Under the pieces are notes generated by a model that was not told the DNA's origin, did not search any database, and worked only from the letters and a program-made list of their open reading frames with translations. The position numbers were made by a program, and so were the translations under genes. From Agapanthus africanus (lineage: Eukaryota; Streptophyta; Magnoliopsida; Asparagales; Amaryllidaceae), in contig CM057338.1 of assembly GCA_030015575.1 (NCBI GenBank), forward strand, positions 130,597,546 to 130,661,545: a stretch of 64,000 bases of DNA, in the 5' to 3' direction. The first letter of the stretch is position 1; each line of letters begins with the position of its first letter. Shown here one piece after another: positions 45,276 to 56,278 of the stretch.

Positions 45276-46329
45276 GACGGTAGCGTATTTTCTTTCCTGT
45301 TATTCGGGTTAATATTCTTTTTGTATATATTTATAAAAAAAAATATCTTTTTGTTTTTTGTTTTTTTTTGATCATTTTTATGGGCAAGAGTGCAGATTTT
45401 TGCAAGTTTGCAAACTGCGATTGTGGGGAGCAAAGTGTGCATTCAAGGCAAGGGTGATTTACGAAGTACAGTGCCAAAGATCCGGGTAGTTTGACCCGCG
45501 CAAGCGAACTTTTCAAGCTTACCGGATTTGATTCAACGGGGGTTTCCTAACCCAAAAACTTAACGGTACGTACTTTCCTAACACCTTCTTCTCAAATCCG
45601 ACGCTTCCAATATACTATTCTTTGCAGGATTCTTTGCAAGTTCGCTAGCAAACGCCAAAATTGACTAACCCGTATTTGTTGCAGTGCCGTGTTAAATAAA
45701 AAAAAACATTTTTTTGATTCTTTATAGAATTTTTATTGAATTGTGCATTGCATACATTAATACGGACTTAAGGGCAAGCGAACCCCACAAGATACGGTAA
45801 AGGATTTCATCACCTTTTCCGTGGCCCACAAATCACGAACTTGCGCATAACGTTTACCCGCACAAAATTTAAAAGAAACTAGACTTTAAGCCTTAAGGAC
45901 TTCGCGCTCACTAGGAGAACTTAACTGTGTTTAGAAACTTGCTTAACGGTATATTGTTTACGGGGTGTCTAGGAAAGTGTTAACGGCGAAACCGCCAAAA
46001 GAGAAAGGGTTATTTAATTAAGGAACATCGCGAAAGTGTTGGAAAACCTCCCCTTATCTCTGCACTTACCTGGCCTCGTGATCAGTGTATCTTGAGCCTG
46101 TTTCTCGACACAGTTTTACTTCGACAATCAAGTTCTGGAGCAGGTCTAGTTGACCTAGGTTAACCCTAGAACGATTAGGTGTGTGGTATTTTTTGTGTCG
46201 TGATTATTTTTGTCCATATTCTTTTTGTGTGTATACTTCATTCTTTTGTTAATATATAACTAAAAAAAAAATTATCACATTCTTTTTCCCCTCCTTTTCT
46301 CTGCCATTCTCTCTTTCTCTCTTCATATC
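45276..46329 (+). other. Leader of the NA element
   Basis: About 1.05 kb without credible coding content. It contains the conserved leader block at 45963-46080. The rest of the leader shows no similarity I can see to the copia leaders, which makes the shared block stand out. Confidence 0.7.
45963..46080 (+). ncRNA. Conserved leader RNA block, copy in the gypsy-type NA element
   Basis: Opens GGGTGTCTAGGAAAGTGTTAA. It includes TAATTAAGGAAC, then ATCGC-GAAA-GTGTT, then GGAAAACCTC, and ends CCTGGCC. It aligns along its length with the block in copia C and more loosely with those in a, b1 and b2. The hairpin around GAAA keeps pairing with different bases than in b1 (A-T and G-T in place of G-C), which points to RNA structure. 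It lies about 250 nt before the ATG of the 609-aa ORF. Confidence 0.5.
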
Positions 46330-48159
46330 ATGGGTACTCCACCTCGCAAAACTCTTGCCGAACTTTGGTACCCACAACCAGACATTACTTCATACGGTTC
46401 TTGTTTTGGTCGAACTTCAAACGACCCCTCCATGCCAAAAATTTCTTTGAAAGATCGGATAGACACATCTAGGACGAACAACTGGACCCCGCAATCCACT
46501 TCGTACCAACCGTTTCAAAAATTCACCCCTTCTTGCGTTGATACCCCTTTTGAAAGTCCAGTTGTAGCCACAAGACCTATGTCTCTTGCTGAACATATTG
46601 AACAATCTCGTAGCCGATCTTTCACTCCTTTCACCACTTCAAATTCTTGGGATCAACAATTCCATTCACCTTCCTATCCAGATGTTGATCCTGCTCCTGT
46701 CCAGCCATTCAATTCCTACCAATCCTACCCTACTTTTGCACCTTCCCTAGACATTGCTTCAGAACCGCCATTTGGGAGTTTTCAGTATCCAAACAACTTT
46801 GAATCTTTTCCTGAAACCCCTTCACAACCAATGTCTAGTCTAGAACAGTCGTTGGAAGACTTTAGGGTAGCGTCAAGCCAACAAATGATGGATTTGAATG
46901 CGTCCATGGCCGCCCTCATACAACCTAGTGATCCGGTAGCTAGTTTTCAACTATCTCCAAAATTTTCAATGTATGATGAGGCGGCAGGACAGGCTGTGAA
47001 TTTGAGTGGAGAGAGTGAGATGTACCCCCTTTCAAATCAAACCTACCCGTCCCAAATTGAATCCCACAACTCCTGTTTTGAAAGTCTATCGAGTATCCCA
47101 CATGATTTATCAATTGAAGATAGAATGATGAATGAGTTGTGCGACTTCGTAGTGTTTGATTTGCCCGATTGTGAAGGGTCTCTTCCAAGTGAAACCGATC
47201 CTAAACCTTTTGACCTCTACACCTCCACTTTAGAACCTGAATTGATTAATATCCATGCTTTTGTTGAGGTGTCTGAGAATATAGATTTTCACTTGATCGA
47301 GGATATTGACGCTGGGAACAATCTGGATGATGAACCCATAGATTTGGCTGAGTTTGTCTCTTCAAATCATCATCCCGAGTCATTAAATGTTTTTCCCGAA
47401 CCCCATATGCGTCTGGATTTTGATGAAATATGCATGGATGAGCTTAACTTTGAGGAGAATTTTGAGGATATTTTTGAGGATGAAACAGTTCTAGATGATG
47501 AGTCGGATTTTCCAATTCATCCTGTTCCTTTCACTGACTGTGTACACCATCCAGAACCCTTAACCGATACCCTTCCTCACCCACTTCCCTCCATCCTTTC
47601 CATCGTTCCTACATTGCAAGAAACCGTATCATTTTCACTTCCTGTGTCTGGTTTACCAAGTTCGGCTTACCCATGGTTTCTTACGAATCTTGAGGGATTT
47701 GACCCAATCTCTCGACGGGTTAATAGATTAGCACAATCGCTGTTTACACATCACTCATCACAAATTGTGCTAATCTATTCACTCCATTTGCACCCTCAAG
47801 TTCGTACTCCCCTTCTTTTTCCCTTCCGCCATTCTTCTTCCGATAGACTGAGACCGTATCCCGCACGGTCTCGCGTAGTCTCCATCTCTTTTCTCTATGC
47901 CTTCTTTCACCAGCCACTTCTTTATCACGATAAGATCTTTGAATGGTTGGTGTTAACTTTCGGCCTGTGTAAGGCCTTGTATAGCCTGATACTGTTCTCT
48001 TTCCCCCCTAATCCTGAATTTCAACGCTTAACAGTGGAAACACTGTTTTACTTAAGTTTGGGGGGGACACTTTTTTTGTATATATTTTTTGTTTTCTTTG
48101 TTGTATATAATTTGTTTTTAGGGAGCGCCGGCAATTTTGACCCTCTTGGTATAGCCTGA
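46330..48159 (+). CDS. 609-aa protein of the NA element, unknown function (Gag-like position)
   Basis: The only long intact ORF in the window. Start ATG at 46330 (context ATCATGGGT), stop TGA at 48157-48159. I recognise no retroviral domain: no zinc knuckle, DTG/DSG protease motif, YxDD or integrase motif. Visible features: a 16-residue motif present twice (residues 39-54 and 85-100, pattern SLx[DE]xI[DE]xSR ... TP); a Ser/Pro/Gln-rich N-terminal third; a possible helical segment at 167-198 similar in style to the Gag tail at 181-345; a strongly acidic region at about 257-404; and two hydrophobic stretches at about 536-557 and 572-598. The last 30 or so codons run over a PPT-like T/G-rich sequence, so the C-terminus may be incidental. 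By position it would be the gag-equivalent. Confidence 0.75.
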   Translation: MGTPPRKTLAELWYPQPDITSYGSCFGRTSNDPSMPKISLKDRIDTSRTNNWTPQSTSYQPFQKFTPSCVDTPFESPVVATRPMSLAEHIEQSRSRSFTPFTTSNSWDQQFHSPSYPDVDPAPVQPFNSYQSYPTFAPSLDIASEPPFGSFQYPNNFESFPETPSQPMSSLEQSLEDFRVASSQQMMDLNASMAALIQPSDPVASFQLSPKFSMYDEAAGQAVNLSGESEMYPLSNQTYPSQIESHNSCFESLSSIPHDLSIEDRMMNELCDFVVFDLPDCEGSLPSETDPKPFDLYTSTLEPELINIHAFVEVSENIDFHLIEDIDAGNNLDDEPIDLAEFVSSNHHPESLNVFPEPHMRLDFDEICMDELNFEENFEDIFEDETVLDDESDFPIHPVPFTDCVHHPEPLTDTLPHPLPSILSIVPTLQETVSFSLPVSGLPSSAYPWFLTNLEGFDPISRRVNRLAQSLFTHHSSQIVLIYSLHLHPQVRTPLLFPFRHSSSDRLRPYPARSRVVSISFLYAFFHQPLLYHDKIFEWLVLTFGLCKALYSLILFSFPPNPEFQRLTVETLFYLSLGGTLFLYIFFVFFVVYNLFLGSAGNFDPLGIA

Positions 48160-49465
48160 CAGTGAGGGCACTGTCAAGTTCAAGTTTGGGGGTGTGCTCG
48201 GTAAGCTTTCTTCCTTCGCATTCATTTGTATATTTTGCATTTGCATACCTTATTAAAAACCCACAAAAATTGAAAATTTTCCAAAAATATAAAAACTTTG
48301 TCGTCAAGTTAGCTAATAGGGTAACTTAGATCTTTATTCCGAAAGATTAGTTGATATGATAGAAATAACTAAATTCTAGGCTTAGGAATTGAAAACCCTA
48401 AAAATAACCATCATTCTGTTTAAACTCGGAAAGTATACGTCCTTACAGTTTTTTTTTGAGAAATAGGTAATCTTGAGTTCAGTTCTTTAGTTAAGTCAAG
48501 ATGAAGGGAAAGTATTGATGCTCTACTGAAGGATAAGTCTGAAAAATAGTTTCTTTTCTTGAGTTCAAATTTAGAAAGTATATACCCTACAAACTGCACA
48601 TACACGCACCTTGAAACTTGGGATAGTAGAGGATACCTAGAAATACTCTTGCCTGAAAGCCTAGTATGAAAGAAAAAACGGTATTTAAAGCTAAACACCA
48701 AAAGAGCATATTGAAAAATATATCCGGTCTTGAAAAAAAGAAAAAAGAAAAAGAAAAAGAAAAAAAATAGAATAAAATCAAGACCTGGAGACTGCTATTT
48801 ACGCTTTAAAGTTCACACATTCAGTAATCGATCGTTAGTGCCTCAAGAAGCATTAATAGTCGCATGAAAGGTGTGTGAGCAAATCCGTCCATCCTTAATG
48901 AAAAGAAGTAGTATTAGGTATTAGAGCAAGGGTATTATAGCTTGAATTGAATTCTTGAGTGTAAGGGTGCAAATATACACACACGTAGGGGTATACTATC
49001 GATGTTTGAATAAGAGATAGAAATGAAGAATAAGACTTATGTTTTCTGTAAAGTTGATAAAAATCCCTGATTTGAGGCCACGCTTTAGAAGGAAAACTCA
49101 GGAGAACCGACATCTTTCTAAACTTTTTTGAAACGTATATAATCTAAGGGTAAATAGATATGAGGTGTGAAAAATAAGGGTTGGATATTTCTAACTTAGG
49201 ATGATAGAATTTCTAACGTAAATACTAAACTGTAGGAGTAGAATCGACGTTAACTTATGACACTAGCTTGACGGGATTTTGTGGGTAGTATCCACTGAAA
49301 ACCCTCAGGAGACAACACTCCTCCTACTAGGGACACCTAGAGGTTTAACGGCTTGTTGCACGCGCTCAGTGCAATCGCGTTCCCTGCGAAAGTGCGGTTA
49401 GGATTTTATTTTTTGTGAATAATTGTTTTTGCTCGGGACGAGCAAAAGTTAAGTTTGGGGGTATT
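48160..49465 (+). other. 3' noncoding region of the NA element
   Basis: Aligns with 6380-7738 of the Athila-like element. Hairpin GACAGTG-AGGG-CACTGTC lies at 48158-48175, overlapping the stop codon, and AACAGTG-GAAA-CACTGTT at 48030-48047 within the ORF. PPT-like AAGTTTGGGGG motifs are at 48054, 48182 and 49451; the last is the working PPT next to the LTR. The block 49262-49410 is highly conserved with 7540-7680. No ORF is present. Confidence 0.75.
49451..49465 (+). promoter_or_regulatory. Polypurine tract of the NA element
   Basis: AAGTTTGGGGGTATT directly before the 3' LTR start at 49466. Confidence 0.85.
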
Positions 49466-51182
49466 TGTTCATCACAGAATACTGCATTTTATACCGCCCA
49501 TTCTTACGCTCGGTTGTTTATAGGTAGGTACTTTTAATCCGTGTTTGTTACATATTTGCAGGATACAGGTTCTCGGTTCTAAAACGGTGAAATTCATGGA
49601 AAAAACGACAAAATCCGGGTTCCTGCCAACCACTGAGAAAACACGGTCTCCGCTCGTCATCCGTATGTTGCCAGATACCAGTTTAGGAAGACAAAATGTC
49701 AAATCAATGTCACCTTCATGCACAAGGCTCAATAGCAACAACAAGTTCCAAGAAATCTACGCGGAGCTCGAGGCAATCATGACAAAAGCACCCACAAAAG
49801 TCCACCTTTCCTCAACAGAAATTCTGGAAGAAATGTGAAAGTATTTTCAGAAAATATATGTACCAGACAACAGGGGACAAGAAACCAGGGAAGCACCAAA
49901 AATACGACGACCCAACTCATCAAGACGGCCGCGGATCCGCGGCCAAAGAGGGGTATTGGCCGCGGATCCGCGGCCATGTGGGGTCTTCATTCTGTCGTTT
50001 TTCATGGGCACTTTGGGTACTTCATTTTATGTCAGAATTTGCCCCTAGGGTTTCATTTCCCTGCCTATAAATACAGCAGAACTTGCCAAAGCCAAGGGTC
50101 ATTCTTTTGTTCCTCTTTTGTAGTCTTTTGTATAGTTTTTCTTCTTCTTCTTCATTCTTTTTCCATGAAAATTGTAGTGAGAGCTTTTTGAGTGGGAGAT
50201 CAATGAAGATGAGGGTTTTGTATCATTCTCTTTTGTTTCTTCTTCCTCTTGAGATTCTTGCTTTCTCTTGATCATTCAACCTCTTCATTGAGCTTGAATG
50301 GTTAAGGGTTAGTTATTGATCTCAAGGGTCGTATTCTTTCATGGAATTAGCACTTCATTTCACATGCGTTCTCTACCCTTCCCTTGATCTTGCAACCTCT
50401 TGATTGAGCTTGCAAGTTTAAGGGTTGGCTATTGATCACATGCTTGTCTTGAGTCCTAGTTTCTTGTTCTTTTTATCGCTTTTTATTACTTGCTTTTTAT
50501 TACCTTGCTTTACTTTCTTGCAATTTAATTCATGCACTTAATTACTTGTAATCTTTTCTTTTCTTTGTTCTTTTCTTTTTGTTCTCTCTTTTTGGTTCTT
50601 TTTGTGAGTGAATGTAATTATTATTGTTAAGAAAAAATACGGTATTATAAGTTAACGTTTCTTTGCCTATTTCCTTTTCCCGTATTTTCCATTGAACTCC
50701 GCCCACACCATACACAAGCGCTCCGTTAGGCACCGTACCCTGACAAGGTAACGGTGATTCCTAACCGCGACCGGTTGCGTTCGGTTTGGCCGGAGGCAAA
50801 AGCAAGAGACAAGAAAGGAAGGACAAGGGTAAATAAGCCGTATTCCACGAATACCGCGCTTAAATCCCTTAATCCGCGTTGTTGCTGATTGCTCTAGCTT
50901 CAATTGTTCAAGATTCGGCTCAAAGGTTTTGAGTACGGATTTCTTTAGCTTATAATCTCGTATCTTTTTCTTAACAACTTTATAATTGCAAATATTACAC
51001 ATAGGATAGTCTTGAACAAACACATACAAATTCTTTATTGACTCGTCTGAAACAAGAACGAACATACAACCATCTCCCTGTGGATCGACCCGTGCTCAAC
51101 CGGCTAGCTGCATAGCGACACCGTCCTGATCGCGGTAAACTTTAATTCTTTGAACATCCGACACGCCAAAAGCGTGCGATCA
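49466..51182 (+). repeat. 3' LTR of the NA element
   Basis: 1717 bp, TGTTCATC to GTGCGATCA, nearly identical to 43540-45255. TATA box at 50066-50073 and palindromes at 49927-49944 and 49958-49975. Followed by TSD TCTCA at 51183-51187. Confidence 0.93.
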
Positions 51183-51187
51183 TCTCA
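51183..51187 (+). repeat. Target site duplication TCTCA (right copy)
   Basis: Matches 43535-43539. Confidence 0.93.
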
Positions 51188-53180
51188 CTTGATCGGTTGC
51201 CACGGAATTTTGATGTGATCAAAAGTCCGTCGCAATCACGTAGCGTACGCGGATACTCGCCGGTAAACTTAATAGACAGCTATGCCCCAAAGCCCCAACA
51301 AAGTGACTGTAGGAGAACTCCTTCGCCGAAAGCATCCGTTCGGGTGCTCGCAGCAGCGGTGTTCCGCCTTAGTGCACTTCGTCGATGGTATCGGGGGTGC
51401 GGCCGTCTACTAAAGTTTGCAATGAGCATTCGATCAGGATGTCGGATATCTTGTTGAATTGCCAGACTTGAGATTGAAAAGTGTTTTCGATTTTGAGACT
51501 AAAATGCGGGGTTTATAATTGTTAGGCATGCGATGTCTAAGGAATTCATTGGTTTAGGCATGCGATGTCTAAGCAGGTTGCGGATTCCAACTGTTGTAGT
51601 TTTACACTTTCTTTTCTGTAACCGTAAGTGTAATATGTGATATCGCCGGTTTCGTTACTCTATGTCAACGACAATTGGGATGCGCATATTTACTTACGTT
51701 GATGACATGTGATGTTATGTGTTGCTGGATATGTTATATTGGATCGTCGTGTTTGAATAGCCGGGGTTTTTTTTTATGTGAGATGAGTGTTTTTCATTTT
51801 CATTCATGTAAAATCTTGTATGTAATATTCTTTTATTGGGGCACTTCCAGGTTGCGGATGATGTTACCATTTGTATATTATTTACTTTTCCGCATTAGGA
51901 TAGACCCAAGGAGGGGAGCACAAGTAACCTGGTTTTGGGGTCCAGTAGGAGACCAACTCGAGGAGTCGAGTCCGGGTTTCCTAACCCTAGAATTGGTAGG
52001 GTTGCTTGCCGCTCTCGTAGGGGTCTAGGGGTGTGGGGTTGGCTATTCATCACGACTGTGGAATCCGTGTTTTATACTGGCTCGTATTGAAACCACGGAC
52101 GTCCTAGTATATCCAATATTTCATATGATATTTTCTGCTGCGTTATCTGTGATGTGATCATGTGATTTGTTCAGATAGATATAGTATATATGATATATTA
52201 TATAGACGTTGCTTATGTTTTACACCCGCGCTAGCCCTGCCTCGATCTGGCATTAGTTACCTAACCTAACGGTGCAGACGGGACATCGTGGCGAATGCGG
52301 ATGGCATAAGCGTACGTTATATTTATCTGTGATGTTTAGGTGGACTTAAATTATGGGATATTCATTAATGAGATTAATGAAAGAAAATAAACCTAATTGA
52401 TGTTGTGGAATCGAATTTCAAAATAAAAACAGGTAGCTACAGTTCTTGCTTTGCATCGAGGTGTTCCTTGTAGAACATCCTGCACCTTATTCGATGAGGA
52501 AAGGACCGAGATCCCTTCACCGGGAGTGACTCCTTTAGCAATAACTGGAAGATGCTACAACCCTCTGTTTGTCTTTTGATCGCTTCTATAGTTTTCGCTT
52601 TGCACAGTGATATATATGATATATCCCGCACCTCATTCTACGAAGAAAGGGCCGACGATCCCTTCACCGGGAGTGACCCCTTTAGCAAAACTAGAAAAGC
52701 CTCAAAAACATTCCATTTAAAAACCATTTGATTCCGCAACGAGATCAAGTTCAAAGCGTTAAAGGTTTTCTTAAAAACCATTCGCAACCCTCCGTCATTT
52801 TAGGAAGTAGAGTACTTAGTATTCGTGCTACGTTTGTCGACCATAGCCGAGGCGTAGTGTGCGGTAGCTAAGTGATGTCTTCCTACATAGCATATGATGC
52901 GATTAGTTAGGACAGTCATGTGGCTTTGTTGACCTTAGCCAAGGATCATGTGGGTGGGTCTAATTAATCAAGAAATAATGGGTAGAACTTGACTAGTACC
53001 TATGATTTGGTGACCTTAGCCAAGGTCATAGGTGCTAGGGGTAAAAACCATTATCGGGAGTTTCAAGTGTTGAAACTTGCAATGAGATTGCATACCTTCT
53101 ATGTGATAGTTGGATCCCGATACCCACCGCGAGTAATTGTTACTCCTGGGAGAGTTTTGCACTTTGCAATTAGCCGATCA

Positions 53181-53298
53181 AGTAGGTGTCTAGAAAGGTG
53201 TCAACGGGGTTACGCCTCTGGGAAATGAGGTTTACTGTAATTAGGTCCGTGCGAAAGCACGGGGAACCTCCCTCAAAGTACCGACACTGGCCTGGCTG
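53181..53298 (+). ncRNA. Conserved leader RNA block, copy in b2
   Basis: Same as the b1 block apart from a few substitutions. CCGTGC-GAAA-GCACGG is intact (53246-53261). GAGGTT at 53227-53232 and AACCTC at 53264-53269 provide the outer arms. Confidence 0.55.
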
Positions 53299-53442
53299 AA
53301 AGATTGGCGAATTTGTAGTGTGTAATTAATCCCGGCTAGTCTTTCCTTTTAAGGTTTGAAGGAAGATTTGATAAAAACAGTGGGAACCATCCTGATTAGA
53401 TAAAATATATAACCAATCTGATCTTGCAAGAGCGCACGCAGA

Positions 53443-56210
53443 GTGTTTTCTTCTCTCTCTCTCCAGGTAGCGACCATATCACGCCTTAATCAAGATAATA
53501 ATATGGATGTATTGACCGAACCCGCTTGTTATACTGAGCTGGGGAACGTTGGTCCCGCTCCAACTTATAATTGTTATAAGACAGAGCAGGAAATAGGGAA
53601 ATACCAAAATTCCTATGCCACCCAAACGAAGAAAGTGCATATGATGCATCTCCTTCGGGTGTGTTCATTACAAAGAACTGTTTCCCAGTATCCTCTGCAT
53701 CCTGGGTATTTGATACCGGATCAGGATCCCAGATATGTAATCTGTTACATAGGGCTACAAAAAGGTAGAAAAACTGAGAACGGGTGATAAGTTTCATGAG
53801 ACAGAAAATGGGGCAAGTGTTGCAGCCAAGTCTGTTGGTCACTGTCACCCTGTATTACCAATACATCGATTCTGAACAAATGCTATTAGATACCGAACCT
53901 GATATACAAAATCATATCGGTTTCTTTATTAGTAAAGAAATGATAAAATTTTGTATTGATGGATAATGTTTTGAACATTTCCTATATCAAAAGTTGATCG
54001 GTTCAGGCACGTTATCTAAAAGCATTGACGTTATAAATCAAACTAAAGTTCCTCGTATACAGAACACACACAAGAGGAAGAGTTCAGAAATGAACGATTC
54101 CTTCATGAGGCATTGTAGACTAGGTCATATCAATGCGACCCGACTGGCTGAAGTTATTTTTTAGATGCATATTTAAATCAGTTTTAATTTACATCTTATG
54201 AAACTTGCCAGTCATGTCACAAATGATTAGATGACCATAGCTCTGCTCATTGGAAACAGAGAAAGAGTTAATGAACTCTTGGGACTGATACATGATGATG
54301 TATGTAAGGTCTCCTGTCTACAAATGCCAGGACCGGTTCTTTGTACTTCACTACATTCTCTGATGATCTCTCAAGATTCAGTCATATGTTCCTGTTGAAA
54401 CACAAGTCCGAACCTTTTGAGATATTCACAGAATATAAGCTAGAAGTAGAGAACCAATACGGGTATAAGTATTATGTCCTATGATAAGATCAGGGAGAAG
54501 AATACTTGTGCATGGCATTCCTGGACCATTCTAAAAGAAAATGAGATTCTCTCTCAGTATTACTCCTCTGAATACACCACAGCACAACGGTGTATCAGGG
54601 CGGAGCAATAAGCACCCTATATGATATGGTGCGCTCTATGATGAGTATTACTGAGTTGCCTATTTCCTTTTGGGGTTATGCACTTATGAAGTTGCATACC
54701 TATTGAATAGGGTTCGATTCAAATCAGTGCCTACCAGTCCATATAAGATATGGTATGGGAAGAGCCTATCTCTTAAGTAAGTTAAGATTTGGGATTGTCC
54801 GGCCTATGTCAAAAGCAAAATCCGGACAAGATCGAGGCAAGGTCAGTTCTGTAGAACTGGAAAGGTTCCAGCTATACAAAACTGCAGCTGATGATTTTAC
54901 AGAACCAAAGGATTCAATAGTCCCCAACGAACCTCAAGCCTCTCCGCCGATCTGGTAGGGTTCCTCACCTGCCTGAGAGATACTTCGGTTTCTCGATGAC
55001 AGTGGGAGCGAGGACTGCATCATGAGATGATGACCCAACTAGATTCGAGCAGGTCATCAAGAGTAGGGACTCTGTAAGAATGGCTGGATGCTTAGCGATC
55101 TGAGATGGAATCCATGTACACCAGCAAAGTATGGACTTTAGCTGCTATATCTGAAGGGTTAAATCCCCATTAGGAGCAAGTATATCTTGAGAAGATTACT
55201 TGGTGTAGATGGAAAAGTTGAGACTTTCAAAGCTAGACTTGTTAAAGGTTTTAGTCATCAACCAGGTGTGGATAATGATGAAACCTTTTCTAGGGACTAT
55301 GCTCAAGTCCATCCAAATCCTACTTGCCACGGCTACATACCATGACTACGATATATGGTGGTTGGGTGCCATGACTACTTTTCTAAATAGTGATTTAGAA
55401 GAGAACGTCTATAAGAACACAGCCAGAGGGATTCGTAAACTGTGGGAGCAGCGGAAACGTGTGCAAGTTGCTTTACAGAATAAAGCAGGCATCGCGGAGT
55501 TGGAACGTCTGTTTTGATGTGATAGTCAAAGTGTTTGACTTCATCAAAATGGTAGACGAACCTTGTATATACAAAAAAGGTAGTAGAGAGTAAGGTAGTC
55601 ATCCTCGTATTGTACGTGGACAACATACTCTTGATAGGAAAAAAGTTTTCTATACTACGATCGGTCAATCTCCTCTTGTCATAAGGATTCTCCAAATAGG
55701 ATCAAAGTGATACCTTTTAAACCCTGAGTTTTCATCTATGAGATAGATGTAATTGGATGCTAGGATTCTCACTAGATGTAGTGAGATGGTATCAATCGAT
55801 CCTGGGGAGAATCACTGGAAGGGTTCCAGGGTGATAAAGACGACTGAATGTCGATCACAGGTATTGTCTTTACCCTCAGTAAAGGGACGGTATGTTGGAA
55901 GAGTTCCAAGCTAGATACCGTGACAAACTAGACGATAAAGGGTGGTAACATCGCTATTAAAGATACTACCAAAGAGGTAGTTTGGGTGTATATTGGTTCA
56001 TGAGATGAACTAGGTTCCTACCATTGTATGACAATGGAAGTGTGGCTTCGGCCCAGGAACCCTGGTCCCATCAGTGACCCAGACATATTCTGAGGCAGCA
56101 TCTCCTGATCATGGAGATAGATGATCTCCAGGGTAATCAAGGTAAGGAGAGTAGACTCAGAGGACAACACGGCGGATCCACTCACAAAGGCTTTTTCCCA
56201 AAGAGAGACT
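53443..56210 (+). pseudogene. Pol remnants of copia b2
   Basis: Same lesions as b1: DTGSG present but out of frame with the upstream part, a broken integrase, RT motif A without its Asp (WWLGAMTTFLN, near 55355), YVDN at 55613-55624, thumb deleted, RNase H decayed. b1, b2 and element a also share the IN-RT linker reading (EPQASPP or EPQPLRR types) with nearby stops. Confidence 0.8.
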
Positions 56211-56265
56211 AATATGGGATGGTTGAGTATGTGATACTGCAACCACTGCTACAGATGGCCCTAGT

Positions 56266-56278
56266 GCAAGTGGGAGAT
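56266..56278 (+). promoter_or_regulatory. Polypurine tract of b2
   Basis: GCAAGTGGGAGAT directly before TGTTAG at 56279. Confidence 0.85.

Larger units (their letters stand above)
43540..51182 (+). mobile_element. Complete non-autonomous Athila-like element 'NA'
   Basis: 7643 bp with LTRs of 1716 and 1717 bp, TSD TCTCA, a tRNA-Asp type PBS at 45258-45275 and a PPT at 49451-49465. The 4.2-kb internal region encodes one 609-aa protein and no protease, RT, RNase H or integrase. The LTRs differ at about 20 positions by eye, near 1%, so the insertion is young. LTR landmarks and the whole 3' noncoding region are shared with the pol-bearing Athila-like element at 1-9133, whose relatives are the natural candidates to mobilise it. 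A solo LTR of the NA family sits inside that element at 3208. Confidence 0.93.
51188..56278 (+). mobile_element. Copia element b2, internal region after the NA insertion
   Basis: Continues the b2 leader from 43534. Together with 42675-43534 the internal region is about 5.95 kb, the same size as in element a. 52089-56278 duplicates b1 (36273-40460). It holds leader to about 53440, pol remnants 53443-56210 and PPT 56266-56278. With the LTRs at 40461-42674 and 56279-58491 this is a full-length element interrupted only by NA. Confidence 0.88.

Noticed and set aside
45963-46080. Hammerhead-type self-cleaving ribozyme in the leader block
   Set aside because: The CTGATGA box and the matching cleavage-site context are absent; only the GAAA loop is shared.
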